A DNA stretch of 15,206 nt, from positions 1 through 15,206 of the forward strand of contig DATFXR010000357.1 in NCBI GenBank assembly GCA_035315685.1, read 5' to 3'. This document shows positions 1 to 6,965 of the stretch, piece by piece. Source of the DNA: QHWK01 sp035315685. Lineage in GTDB: Bacteria > Acidobacteriota > Vicinamibacteria > Vicinamibacterales > CAVVIG01. The position numbers were made by a program, and so were the translations under genes. Under the pieces are notes generated by a model. That model did not search any database. It saw only the letters and a list, made by a program, of their open reading frames with translations, and was not told the DNA's origin. Position 1 is the first letter of the stretch, and every line of letters begins with the position of its first letter.

Positions 1-1
1 G

Positions 2-475
2 CGCTTCGTCCAGATCTTCGCCGGCGGCGTCGGCAACCAGAACGCCGACACGTGGGACGCGCACGACGACATCAAGACGAACCACACGCAGCACGCCGCC
101 GAAACCGATCGGCCGATGGCGGGCCTGCTCACCGATCTCAAGGCCCGCGGCCTGCTCGATACGACGCTGGTGATCATGCACTCGGAGTTCGGCCGCATGC
201 CGATCTCGCAGCGTGGCGTCGGCCGCGATCACAATCCGGGCACGCAGACCGTGCTGATGACCGGCGCCGGAATCAAGGGCGGTCAGGTGATCGGCGCAAG
301 CGACGAGTTCGGCTACAGGGCGATGGAACAGCCGATCTCGTACCACGATCTGCATGCGACGATGCTGCACCTGCTCGGCCTCGATCACACGAAGCTGACG
401 TACCGCTTCAACGGGCGCGACATGCGCCTCACCGACGTTTACGGCACGCTGGTTCCGCAGATCACCAACGCGTAG
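2..475 (+). CDS. DUF1501 domain protein, C-terminal part (5' end outside window)
   Basis: The frame is open from the first bases, so this is the last 157 residues of a longer protein. It reads RFVQIFAGGVGNQNADTWDAHDD near its start, then a block with LLTDLKARGLLDTTLVIMHS and EFGRMP, then HNPGTQTVLMTGAGIKGG, and ends in YHDLHATMLHLLGLDH and NGRDMRLTDVYG. This order is typical of the C-terminal half of DUF1501 proteins, which have a sulfatase/alkaline-phosphatase-like fold and are common in Planctomycetota and Acidobacteriota. There they are often encoded beside DUF1549/DUF1553 cytochrome-like proteins, but that partner would lie upstream of the window. The biochemical role is not established for the family. 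The last codons and the TAG stop lie inside the first copy of a duplicated segment starting at 468, so the duplication reaches into the end of the gene. Family assignment is confident; function is unknown. Confidence 0.85.
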   Translation, partial: RFVQIFAGGVGNQNADTWDAHDDIKTNHTQHAAETDRPMAGLLTDLKARGLLDTTLVIMHSEFGRMPISQRGVGRDHNPGTQTVLMTGAGIKGGQVIGASDEFGYRAMEQPISYHDLHATMLHLLGLDHTKLTYRFNGRDMRLTDVYGTLVPQITNA

Positions 476-648
476 AGGGAAAGCAACCGCAGAGCACGCA
501 GAGATTTCTTTCCATCGGTAATCTGCGGGTCCCGCGTCAGCCGGTTTTGCGATGGGCTGTGAGTCCGACGCGTAGAGGGAAAGCAACCGCAGAGCACGCA
601 GAGATTTCTTTCCATCGGTAATCTGCGCGTCCCGCGTCAGCCGGTTTT
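468..648. repeat. Direct duplication: two 81-bp copies, 100-bp period
   Basis: Positions 468-548 and 568-648 are the same 81-base segment with one difference (G at 528, C at 628). They are separated by 19 unrelated bases, giving an exact 100-bp period. Each copy starts ACGCGTAGAGGG, contains CAACCGCAGAGCACGCAGAG and ends in CGTCAGCCGGTTTT. The first copy contains the stop codon of the DUF1501 gene. TGTGAG(T)CCGACG follows both copies (559-570 and 672-682), suggesting the original unit was somewhat longer than 81 bp. Near-identity implies a recent duplication. Confidence 0.9.
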
Positions 649-754
649 TTCGACCCGCGGCGAGCCGACAATGTGAGCCGACGGGGTTTGACAGAACGCG
701 TGGAGGATTCCAGAGAAAATAACTCCGCTCTCTGCGTTCTCTGCGGTTGTTTTC
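579..754. repeat. Inverted CCGCAGAG-type repeat arms between DUF1501 and PAL-like genes
   Basis: The 25-base arm at 579-603 (with CAACCGCAGAGCACGCAGAG at its core) is matched by the reverse complement of 730-754 with two mismatches. Another copy of the left arm is at 479-503. The right arm reads CTCTGCGTTCTCTGCGGTTG followed by TTTTC and ends 10 bases before the ATG at 765. The same words recur at 10847-10925 and 13937-13959, so this is a dispersed family. The remaining gap (about 649-729) shows an isolated TTGACA at 688-693 without a convincing -10 hexamer; no small gene is supported. Confidence 0.8.
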
Positions 755-764
755 CGGTGCATCG

Positions 765-1724
765 ATGAAGCAGACGCTCCTCGTTCTCGCGCTCGTCGCC
801 GCCTCCGCGGCGCGCATCGGTCCGAAGCCCGCCTATCACGAGGTCAAGGACTGGCCGAAACTGCCGGCGGGCGTCGTGCTCGGCGAAGTGCCAGGCGTCG
901 ACGTCGACACGCACGGCCACGTCTTCGTCTTCCACCGGCCGGGGAGAGGGTTCGAGCCGGAGGCGACGGAACTGCTGGCGGCGCCGACGGTCCTCGAGAT
1001 TGACGCCGGCAGCGGCACGCTGATCGCCTCGTGGGGAGCCGGCATGTTTCTCGTCCCGCACGGCATCACGCTCGACGCTGACGACAACGTCTGGCTGACC
1101 GACGTCGGTCTCCAGCAGGTGTTCAAGTTCTCGCACGACGGTCGGCGGCTGCTGACGCTCGGACAGGCTCGCGTCGGCGGCTGGGATGCGACCCACTTCA
1201 ATCAACCCACCGACGTCGCCATCCGCAAGGATGGTTCGTTCTACGTCTCCGACGGATATGTGAACAGCCGTGTGGCGCTCTTCGACAGGCGCGGCGCGCA
1301 GCTCGGCGAGTGGGGCTGGAAGGGAAACAGCGACGGCGCGTTCAGTAACCCGCATGGTCTCGCCTTCGGTCCGGGCGGCGACATCTTCGTCGCCGATCGC
1401 GAGAACTCGCGCATCCAGATCTTCGACGGCGGCGGCGTCTTCAAGCGGCAGTGGCTCGGTGCGAAGGCGACCGGCCGGGGTTTTGCGGTGGCGACTGACG
1501 GCAGCGGCGCAATCTACGTCGGAGTGCGCAAGGCCGACTACGATCCGCCAACGAACGGCGTTCTCAAACTCGATCGCAACTGGCAGACCGTCGCGTCGAT
1601 TGGCTTCGGCGCCGCCGGTGATCCGGTCTTCAACGCCGTGCACGACCTCGCCGTCGGACGCGACGGATCGATTTACGTCGCCGAGACTCGCACGAAGCGC
1701 GTCGTCAAGCTTCGCCCACAGTAA
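765..1724 (+). CDS. Secreted NHL-propeller protein, peptidyl-alpha-hydroxyglycine alpha-amidating lyase (PAL)-like
   Basis: This 319-residue protein starts at ATG 765; an in-frame TTG at 747 would add six residues lying inside the intergenic repeat. A short signal peptide (residues 1-16) suggests export. Repeated NHL blades are visible, for example HGITLDADDNVWLTDV (99-114), PTDVAIRKDGSFYVSDGY (148-165), HGLAFGPGGDIFVADREN (197-214) and HDLAVGRDGSIYVAE (293-307). By comparison with the rat PAL domain as remembered, the three zinc-binding His correspond to H99, H197 and H293, the catalytic Tyr to Y165 in SDGYVNSR, and the two Arg to R58 in FHR and R212 in ADRENSR. PAL splits C-terminal hydroxyglycine peptides into an amide and glyoxylate, normally after the monooxygenase PHM. 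No PHM is encoded here, so the natural substrate is unknown. The gene stands alone, with 146 bp to the next one. Fold is very likely; enzyme activity is inferred. Confidence 0.8.
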   Translation: MKQTLLVLALVAASAARIGPKPAYHEVKDWPKLPAGVVLGEVPGVDVDTHGHVFVFHRPGRGFEPEATELLAAPTVLEIDAGSGTLIASWGAGMFLVPHGITLDADDNVWLTDVGLQQVFKFSHDGRRLLTLGQARVGGWDATHFNQPTDVAIRKDGSFYVSDGYVNSRVALFDRRGAQLGEWGWKGNSDGAFSNPHGLAFGPGGDIFVADRENSRIQIFDGGGVFKRQWLGAKATGRGFAVATDGSGAIYVGVRKADYDPPTNGVLKLDRNWQTVASIGFGAAGDPVFNAVHDLAVGRDGSIYVAETRTKRVVKLRPQ

Positions 1725-1858
1725 ATTGGATCTGTGTGGCGATTCCCGACGGGCTGCGGGCAGGTAAGACGATCGCGGCTGTGACCGCAGTGCTCGCGGC
1801 GTGGTACTTCGCGACGGAACGACATCGATTCCGCGGACCGGCACTCGGCGCCGCGCGT

Positions 1859-1864
1859 TAAGAT
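1859..1864 (+). promoter_or_regulatory. Possible -10 element (TAAGAT) just upstream of the ADOP gene
   Basis: The 146-bp gap 1725-1870 is GC-rich except for GTTAAGATGCC close to the ATG at 1871. TAAGAT lies six bases before the start codon, so transcription from it would begin at or very near the ATG and give a leaderless mRNA. No good -35 hexamer is seen 17 bases upstream and no Shine-Dalgarno sequence precedes the ATG. This is weak evidence from one hexamer. Confidence 0.3.
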
Positions 1865-1870
1865 GCCCGC

Positions 1871-4261
1871 ATGACGCTGGCGCTGTCGCAGGCGGTGCGG
1901 TCGTGGGCGAGCGCGAAGACGATTGCGCTGCTCGCGTCTGTGGCGTTCGCGGTGGGCATCGCTTCCACGACTGCGATCTACACGGTCGTGCACGCGGTGC
2001 TGCTGGCGCCGCTGCCCTACGCCAACGGCGAACGGTTCGTGGCGCTCTACGGCGCGCGATTCAGCGAACCGAAGCAGTTCTCGTCGAACTCGCTGCCGGA
2101 TCTCATCGAATATCAGCGCCGAACGACCAGTTTCGACGCGTTCGGCTGGTTCCGTCTCGGCGAGGCCAACTTCACGGCGCCGGGAGAGCCGCAGCACGTC
2201 GGCGCCGTGGCCGTGACGCCGACGCTCGCGCACAACCTCGGCGTGACGCCGCTCGTCGGCCGGTGGTTTGGCGACGAGACCGGCGCAGTCATTTCGAACC
2301 GCCTGTGGCGGCGTCTCGGCGCAGACCGGACGATCGTCGGCGGCGCGATGACGCTCGATCGCAAATCGCTGACCATCACCGGCGTGATGCCGCCGGGCTT
2401 CCGCCTGCCGGTGCCGGCGCCGGGCGGCGAAGGCTTCGACGCCGACGTGTGGACCTACCTCGATCCAGCCGGCAGAGAGTCGAATCCCGGCGCCGCCTTC
2501 TACTTCGCGTACGCGCGGCGGAAGCCCGACGTCACCTTGCAGCAGGCGGAGGCCGACGTGAGGCGTGCGGCGGCGGAGATCGCGGCGCTCGATCCGCCGT
2601 CGCACCCGTCGTATACCGCCAAGCTGGTCGACTTGCGCGACAGCAGCCATAGAGAGATCCGTCCGACGCTGCTGCTCCTCTTCGCCGCTGCCGGACTGCT
2701 GCTGCTGATTACCTGTGCGAATGTTGCGGGCCTGCTGCTCGCGCGATCGGTCGCTCGCGCCCGCGAGACGGCGACGCGCGTGGCGCTGGGCATCTCGCAC
2801 GGACAACTGGCGCGGCAGTTTCTGGCGGAAGGGTTTCTCGTCTCGGTGGCCGGCGCCGCGGCCGGCGCGATCGCCAGCGTCGCGCTGGTGCGACTGGTGA
2901 TCTCGATCGGATCCGAATTCGTTCCGAACGCCGACGACATCACGGCCGACTGGACAGCGCTCGCGTTCGCGCTCGCAATGGCCGTTCTGGCGACCGTGCT
3001 TTCCAGCGTCGCGCCGCTGTGGCAGGTGATTCGTACATCGCCGGTCGACGTGCTCAACGCCGGGATCCGCGCGACTGCGGGCGCGCGCGTGCGGCGGCTG
3101 TCCCAGGCGCTGGTGGTCGGCGAGATCGCGCTCGCCTTCACTCTGCTCGCGGTCAGCGGTGCGTTGATCGGTCACTTGCGCGCCCTCGCGCGAACGGCAC
3201 CCGGGTTCGAATCCGATCATCTCCTGACCTTCTCGGTCTCGATCCAGGACGAGTTCGCGTCGGACGATGCGGCGCGGGTCCGCTACGAGAAGCGCCTTCT
3301 GGACGCCGTCGCGCAGGTTCCCGGGGTGATCGACGCCGGCTTCGCGAATCGCGTGCCGCTCTCCGGCTGCTGTCTCTCGACGACCATTTATCGTGAAGGC
3401 CATCCCGTCGAGTCGCGCGCGATCGAGCGCACCAGCTACGTGGTCGCCAGCCCGGGCTATTTCCGCGCGATGAAGATTCCGCTGCGCCGTGGCCGCTTCC
3501 TGACCGACGCAGACACGAGCGAGGATCCGATGCACGTCGTGCTCAGCCAGGCGGCAATCGCGCGCTACTGGGGCGCGGACGATCCGATCGGCGGCTTCGG
3601 GAGATTCGGCGGCGCGAACGGGTCGCGGTTTCAGATCGTCGGCGTCGCCGGTGACGTGCGCAACAACGGCCTCGGCAATCCCACGGTTCCCGAGATCTAC
3701 ATTCCGAGTGCCGTTGCGTCTGCCAACCCGATGGCGTTCGTGGTGCGATCGCCGCTCTCCGCCACGCAGCTCGTGCCGGAGATGCGTCGCGCGGTCCGCG
3801 GCGTCGACCCGACGCTGCCGATTCACGACGCGATGACGATGGACGACGTCGTCGTGGAATCGATGGCGCTCGAACGGGTCGGATCGTTGATGACGACGTT
3901 CTTTGCGCTGGCCGCGCTGCTGATGGCGACGCTCGGCATCTACGGCGTCCTGTCCTACTCGGTCCGCCAACGGACGGTGGAGATCGGCACGCGCATGGCG
4001 CTCGGCGCCGTCAGCCGCGACGTCTTCTCGCTGGTGATCGGCGGCGGCCTCCGGATGGCGGCCGCCGGCATCGTGTGCGGCGCGGGCGGCGTCGCGGGGG
4101 CCGTCTGGCTCGTCGCGCGATTCTTCGAGCTGCACGATGTCGGCTGGCTGCCGTTCGTCGTCTCGACGGCAATCACGGCCGGTGTCGCGGTGGCGGCGTC
4201 CTGGTTTCCGGCGTGGCGTGCGACGCGCCTGTCTCCGATGGTCGCGATCCGCGATCTATAA
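1871..4261 (+). CDS. ADOP-type MacB/FtsX ABC transporter permease (full length)
   Basis: The 796-residue membrane protein has the duplicated permease architecture of the acidobacterial duplicated orphan permease family. A first transmembrane helix lies at about 17-42, followed by a MacB-type periplasmic domain (about 50-260). Then come helices near 266-292, 318-345 and 362-386 with the FtsX signature RETATRVALG (298-307). The second half repeats this: a helix at 413-434, a second periplasmic domain (about 445-665), helices near 672-697, 722-748 and 760-782, and the signature RTVEIGTRMALGA (701-713). It ends in the usual RATRLSPMVAIRDL. Family members are thought to act as mechanotransmission-type permeases like MacB, but the substrate is unknown. 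No ATPase gene lies beside it, which is normal for this family. A start at ATG 1871 puts the first helix at the right place. The TAA stop is embedded in a TATAAT. Confidence 0.92.
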   Translation: MTLALSQAVRSWASAKTIALLASVAFAVGIASTTAIYTVVHAVLLAPLPYANGERFVALYGARFSEPKQFSSNSLPDLIEYQRRTTSFDAFGWFRLGEANFTAPGEPQHVGAVAVTPTLAHNLGVTPLVGRWFGDETGAVISNRLWRRLGADRTIVGGAMTLDRKSLTITGVMPPGFRLPVPAPGGEGFDADVWTYLDPAGRESNPGAAFYFAYARRKPDVTLQQAEADVRRAAAEIAALDPPSHPSYTAKLVDLRDSSHREIRPTLLLLFAAAGLLLLITCANVAGLLLARSVARARETATRVALGISHGQLARQFLAEGFLVSVAGAAAGAIASVALVRLVISIGSEFVPNADDITADWTALAFALAMAVLATVLSSVAPLWQVIRTSPVDVLNAGIRATAGARVRRLSQALVVGEIALAFTLLAVSGALIGHLRALARTAPGFESDHLLTFSVSIQDEFASDDAARVRYEKRLLDAVAQVPGVIDAGFANRVPLSGCCLSTTIYREGHPVESRAIERTSYVVASPGYFRAMKIPLRRGRFLTDADTSEDPMHVVLSQAAIARYWGADDPIGGFGRFGGANGSRFQIVGVAGDVRNNGLGNPTVPEIYIPSAVASANPMAFVVRSPLSATQLVPEMRRAVRGVDPTLPIHDAMTMDDVVVESMALERVGSLMTTFFALAALLMATLGIYGVLSYSVRQRTVEIGTRMALGAVSRDVFSLVIGGGLRMAAAGIVCGAGGVAGAVWLVARFFELHDVGWLPFVVSTAITAGVAVAASWFPAWRATRLSPMVAIRDL

Positions 4262-4262
4262 T
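4257..4262 (+). promoter_or_regulatory. Consensus -10 hexamer TATAAT overlapping the ADOP stop codon
   Basis: TATAAT is a perfect sigma-70 -10 match in an otherwise GC-rich stretch and lies 60 bases before the GTG at 4322. The TAA stop of the permease is inside it. The region 17 bases upstream (TCCGAT, 4234-4239) is a poor -35. The AT-rich bases after it (CCAAAATTTCG) would form the early transcript. It is the best visible candidate for a promoter of the cytochrome/dehydrogenase genes. Confidence 0.4.
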
Positions 4263-4321
4263 CGCCAAAATTTCGTTGCAACGAGGCCGGTCCGTCTCAT
4301 CCCGGCGTCAGTGAGGATTAC

Positions 4322-5110
4322 GTGCGCGCACACCCGTTCCTGTCCTCCGCTGTCCTGGCCCTTGCGCTCGCGGCGCCGTCCGCCCGCGCAGCGCAGAATC
4401 CTGCGATCGTTCCACCGGGCGACTACTCACCCGCCGACATCGCGTATGGCAGCCGGATCTACGATGCGCAGTGCACGACCTGCCACGGCGCGAACGGCGA
4501 CGCCGTCGGCGGCGTCAACCTGCGCAGCGGAACCTTCCGCAACGCGATCACCGATCTGGATCTGGCGCGCGTGATCACCAACGGCATCCAGGGCACCGGG
4601 ATGCAGGCGTTCAAGTTCGATCCCTCCGAAGTCACCGGCGTCGTCGCCTACCTGCGCAATATGAATTCCGTCGACCGCGGGTCGGCGAAGCTCGGCGACG
4701 CCGCGCGCGGCAAGACGCTGTTCGACGGCAAAGGCGATTGTGCCCGCTGCCACCGCGTCGGCGCGCAGGGCTCGCGGGTCGCGCCGGACCTCAGTGACAT
4801 CGGCGCGCAGCGCAGTGCGGGATCGCTCCAGCGGTCGCTGGTCGATCCCGCCAGCCAGATGATGCCGATCAACCGCCCAGTGCGCGCGGTGCTGCGGAAC
4901 GGCAAGGTAATCAACGGCCGCCGGTTGAACGAAGACACCTACACGGTGCAGTTGATCGACGACCAGGAGAAGCTCGTGTCGCTCACCAAGAGCGACCTGC
5001 GCGAGTTCACCATCCTCACCACTTCGCCGATGCCGTCATTCACAGCCACGTTCTCGGCCGACGAGCTCTCGGACGTCGTGGCCTATCTGCTTTCACTGAA
5101 GGGACGATGA
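4322..5110 (+). CDS. Periplasmic diheme cytochrome c, probable electron acceptor of the PQQ dehydrogenase
   Basis: The 262-residue protein starts at GTG 4322, with TGAGGA at 4312-4317 as a closely spaced ribosome binding site. Residues 1-23 form a signal peptide ending in ARA. Two haem c attachment motifs are present: CTTCH at 51-55 and CARCH at 140-144. M94 in GTGMQAF is a likely sixth haem ligand for domain 1. In domain 2 the likely Met is M237 in SPMPSF, unusually far from the CXXCH because of an inserted block at about 182-232 containing RAVLRNGKVINGRRLNEDTY. That insert resembles the Pirellula/Verrucomicrobium-type haem-binding domain. The TGA stop overlaps the ATG of the dehydrogenase, so the two are translationally linked. 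The role as partner of the dehydrogenase follows from this arrangement and from known PQQ enzyme/cytochrome pairs; it is not shown by sequence alone. Confidence 0.9.
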   Translation: MRAHPFLSSAVLALALAAPSARAAQNPAIVPPGDYSPADIAYGSRIYDAQCTTCHGANGDAVGGVNLRSGTFRNAITDLDLARVITNGIQGTGMQAFKFDPSEVTGVVAYLRNMNSVDRGSAKLGDAARGKTLFDGKGDCARCHRVGAQGSRVAPDLSDIGAQRSAGSLQRSLVDPASQMMPINRPVRAVLRNGKVINGRRLNEDTYTVQLIDDQEKLVSLTKSDLREFTILTTSPMPSFTATFSADELSDVVAYLLSLKGR

Positions 5111-6801
5111 TCATGACGCGACGATCGACGGCCGCCGCACTGGCGCTGCTGCTCACGGCTGCGGCCTCGTACCGCGTGCAGGCGCAGGTCACCTACGACC
5201 GGCTGGTCAACGCGGCGAGGGAATCGCGGAACTGGCTGATCTACTCCGGTGGTTATTTCAGCAACCGTTACAGCCCGCTCACACAGATCACGCCGGCAAA
5301 CGCCAAGAACCTCGAGCTGAAATGGATGTACCAGGCTGCGGTCGCCGGCGCGTGGCAGATGACGCCGCTGGTCGTCGACGGCATGATGTATCTGACGCAG
5401 CGGCCGAACGACGTCGTCGCGCTCGATGCGAAGAGCGGCCGGGTGTTCTGGATCTACCGCTATCAGCTCGACCCGACGCAGATCGTATGCTGCGGTGCGA
5501 ACAACCGCGGCCTCGCGATTCTCGGCGACACGCTGTACATGGGCACGCTCGACGCGCACCTGGTCGCGATCGACACGCGCAGCGGCCGGCCGGTCTGGAA
5601 CACGCGCGTCGGCGACAACAAGGCGGGCTATTCGGTGACGCTCGCGCCGCTCGTCGTCAAGGACAAGGTGATCGTCGGCGTCGGCGGCGGGGAGTACGGG
5701 ATTCGCGGCTACGTCGCGGCGTACGACGCGAAGAGCGGCCGCGAAGCCTGGCGTTTCTACACGATTCCCGGTCCTGACGAAGCCGGCTTCGACACCTGGA
5801 AGGCGTGTCCGCCGGACGCGAAGCCGTACTGCGACTCCGAAGCGTGGAAGCACGGCGGCGGATCGGTGTGGGTCACTGGTTCGTACGATCCGGCGCTCAA
5901 TCAGACCTACTGGGGCGTCGGCAACGCCGGACCGGACTGGAACGCGGATCAGCGGCCCGGAGACAACCTGTACACCGACTCGGTAGTGGCGCTCGACGCC
6001 GACACCGGCCGGCTCAAGTGGCACTACCAGTTCACGCCGCACGATCGATACGACTATGACTCGGTGCAGGTCCCGGTGCTCGCTGACATCACCTGGCGCG
6101 GCACGCCGATCAAGGCGATGGTGTGGGCGAATCGCAACGGCAACTTCTACGTCCTCGATCGCGAGATCGGGCGATTCCTCCTCGGCAAGCCGTTCGTGAA
6201 AGTGAACTGGATGGACACCTTCGACGAGCGCGGGCGGCCGCATCAGACGGTGCAGCCCGAGGGCCAGCCGACGTGGCCGGGCAATCAGGGCGGAACGAAC
6301 TGGTACTCGCCGTCGTACAGCCCGCACACCGGGCTCTTCTACGTGTCCGCCTGGGAGAATTACGCGACGATTTTCGGCGGCACGCCGGTCGAATATCAGG
6401 AAGGCCGCAACTTCGGCGGCGGCCAGAACCGGCCGCTCGTGCCGGTGCCGGGCGCGCCGTCGCTGCCGGGCCTGCGCCGCGGTCCGATCAACAACTGGAC
6501 CGAGGCCGCGGCGAGCGGGGCCGTGCTCGCGCTCGACGCCGCGACCGGCGAGCAGAAGTGGCGCTATCCGATGACCGACGTCACCGACAGCGGCATCCTG
6601 ACGACGGCGGCTGACGTCCTGTTCACCGGCGGCCGCGAGGGCTACTTCCACGCGATCGACGCGAAGTCGGGATCGCTGCTGTGGAAGACCAACCTCGGCG
6701 CGCAGATCGTCAGCGGTCCGATCACCTACGAGGTCGACGGCAAGCAGTACGTGACGGCGATTTCCGGCCTGTCGCTGTGCGTGTTCGGATTGCGCGAGTA
6801 G
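5107..6801 (+). CDS. PQQ-dependent alcohol/methanol-type dehydrogenase, periplasmic, lanthanide-type signature
   Basis: This 564-residue protein is an eight-bladed quinoprotein dehydrogenase. Residues 1-26 (ending VQA) form a signal peptide. Hallmarks are the vicinal cysteines C128-C129 in IVCCGANNRG, E196 in GGEYGIRGY and N273 in GVGNAGPDWN as metal ligands, the RPGDN motif at 283-287, and the catalytic Asp D316 in PHDRYDYD. D318, two residues after it, is the extra Asp that in XoxF-type enzymes coordinates a lanthanide; calcium MxaF enzymes have Ala there. Tryptophan-docking-like blades appear at 205-217, 475-487 and 516-527. The enzyme would oxidise an alcohol or aldehyde in the periplasm and pass electrons to cytochrome c. 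It has no C-terminal haem domain, and the upstream diheme protein can fill that role. ATG 5107 overlaps the upstream stop; ATG 5113 is better spaced from GAAGGGA (5098-5104) and is an equally possible start. The substrate cannot be read from the sequence. Confidence 0.93.
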   Translation: MIMTRRSTAAALALLLTAAASYRVQAQVTYDRLVNAARESRNWLIYSGGYFSNRYSPLTQITPANAKNLELKWMYQAAVAGAWQMTPLVVDGMMYLTQRPNDVVALDAKSGRVFWIYRYQLDPTQIVCCGANNRGLAILGDTLYMGTLDAHLVAIDTRSGRPVWNTRVGDNKAGYSVTLAPLVVKDKVIVGVGGGEYGIRGYVAAYDAKSGREAWRFYTIPGPDEAGFDTWKACPPDAKPYCDSEAWKHGGGSVWVTGSYDPALNQTYWGVGNAGPDWNADQRPGDNLYTDSVVALDADTGRLKWHYQFTPHDRYDYDSVQVPVLADITWRGTPIKAMVWANRNGNFYVLDREIGRFLLGKPFVKVNWMDTFDERGRPHQTVQPEGQPTWPGNQGGTNWYSPSYSPHTGLFYVSAWENYATIFGGTPVEYQEGRNFGGGQNRPLVPVPGAPSLPGLRRGPINNWTEAAASGAVLALDAATGEQKWRYPMTDVTDSGILTTAADVLFTGGREGYFHAIDAKSGSLLWKTNLGAQIVSGPITYEVDGKQYVTAISGLSLCVFGLRE

Positions 6802-6811
6802 CCGGTCGCGG

Positions 6812-6939
6812 GTCCGGCTAAAGCCGGACACTACCGCAGTCACATTGCGGGCGTCGCCGCGATTTGGTCGGATCCGTGATCGCGGTCGTGTCCGGCTTCA
6901 GCCGGACCGTGATCGCGGTCGTGTCCGGCTCTGCCGGAC
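6812..6939. repeat. Three GTCCGGC-type palindromes with a 33-bp direct repeat
   Basis: Between the dehydrogenase and the cupin lie three small palindromes. Two have 8-base arms GTCCGGCT/AGCCGGAC: 6812-6829 with AA between the arms and 6890-6907 with TC. The third has 7-base arms (GTCCGGC/GCCGGAC, 6923-6939, TCT between). The second and third are carried by a 24-base direct repeat (6874-6897 and 6907-6930, identical, period 33) that begins CCGTGATCGCGGTCGTG. Each would form a tight RNA hairpin. None is followed by a T run, so they are not typical intrinsic terminators. They look like REP-type mobile palindromes. Confidence 0.85.
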
Positions 6940-6965
6940 CTCAGACGCATCGGAGTTCCTGTCAC

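Noticed and set aside
52..621. Plus-strand frame covering the DUF1501 end
   Set aside because: The other frame encodes conserved DUF1501 motifs; this one is Arg-rich and runs into the repeat.
468..648. Possible CRISPR array
   Set aside because: There are only two copies, 81 bp long with a 19-bp gap and starting inside a coding region; no cas gene is present.
579..754. Possible small insertion element bounded by inverted arms
   Set aside because: The same arms occur elsewhere as parts of a dispersed repeat; there is no transposase and no target-site duplication at the arm edges that I can see.
1673..4135. 820-codon open frame on the minus strand
   Set aside because: It lies antisense to the ADOP permease, is dominated by Arg, Asp, His and Ala, and shows no domain. 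It is a shadow caused by high GC content.
5083..6843. 586-codon open frame on the minus strand
   Set aside because: It is antisense to the PQQ dehydrogenase and Arg/Val-rich without motifs.
6864..6965. N-terminal extension of the cupin from TTG 6864
   Set aside because: It translates palindromic repeat DNA (VVSGFSRT-type peptide) ahead of a normal signal peptide starting at 6966.
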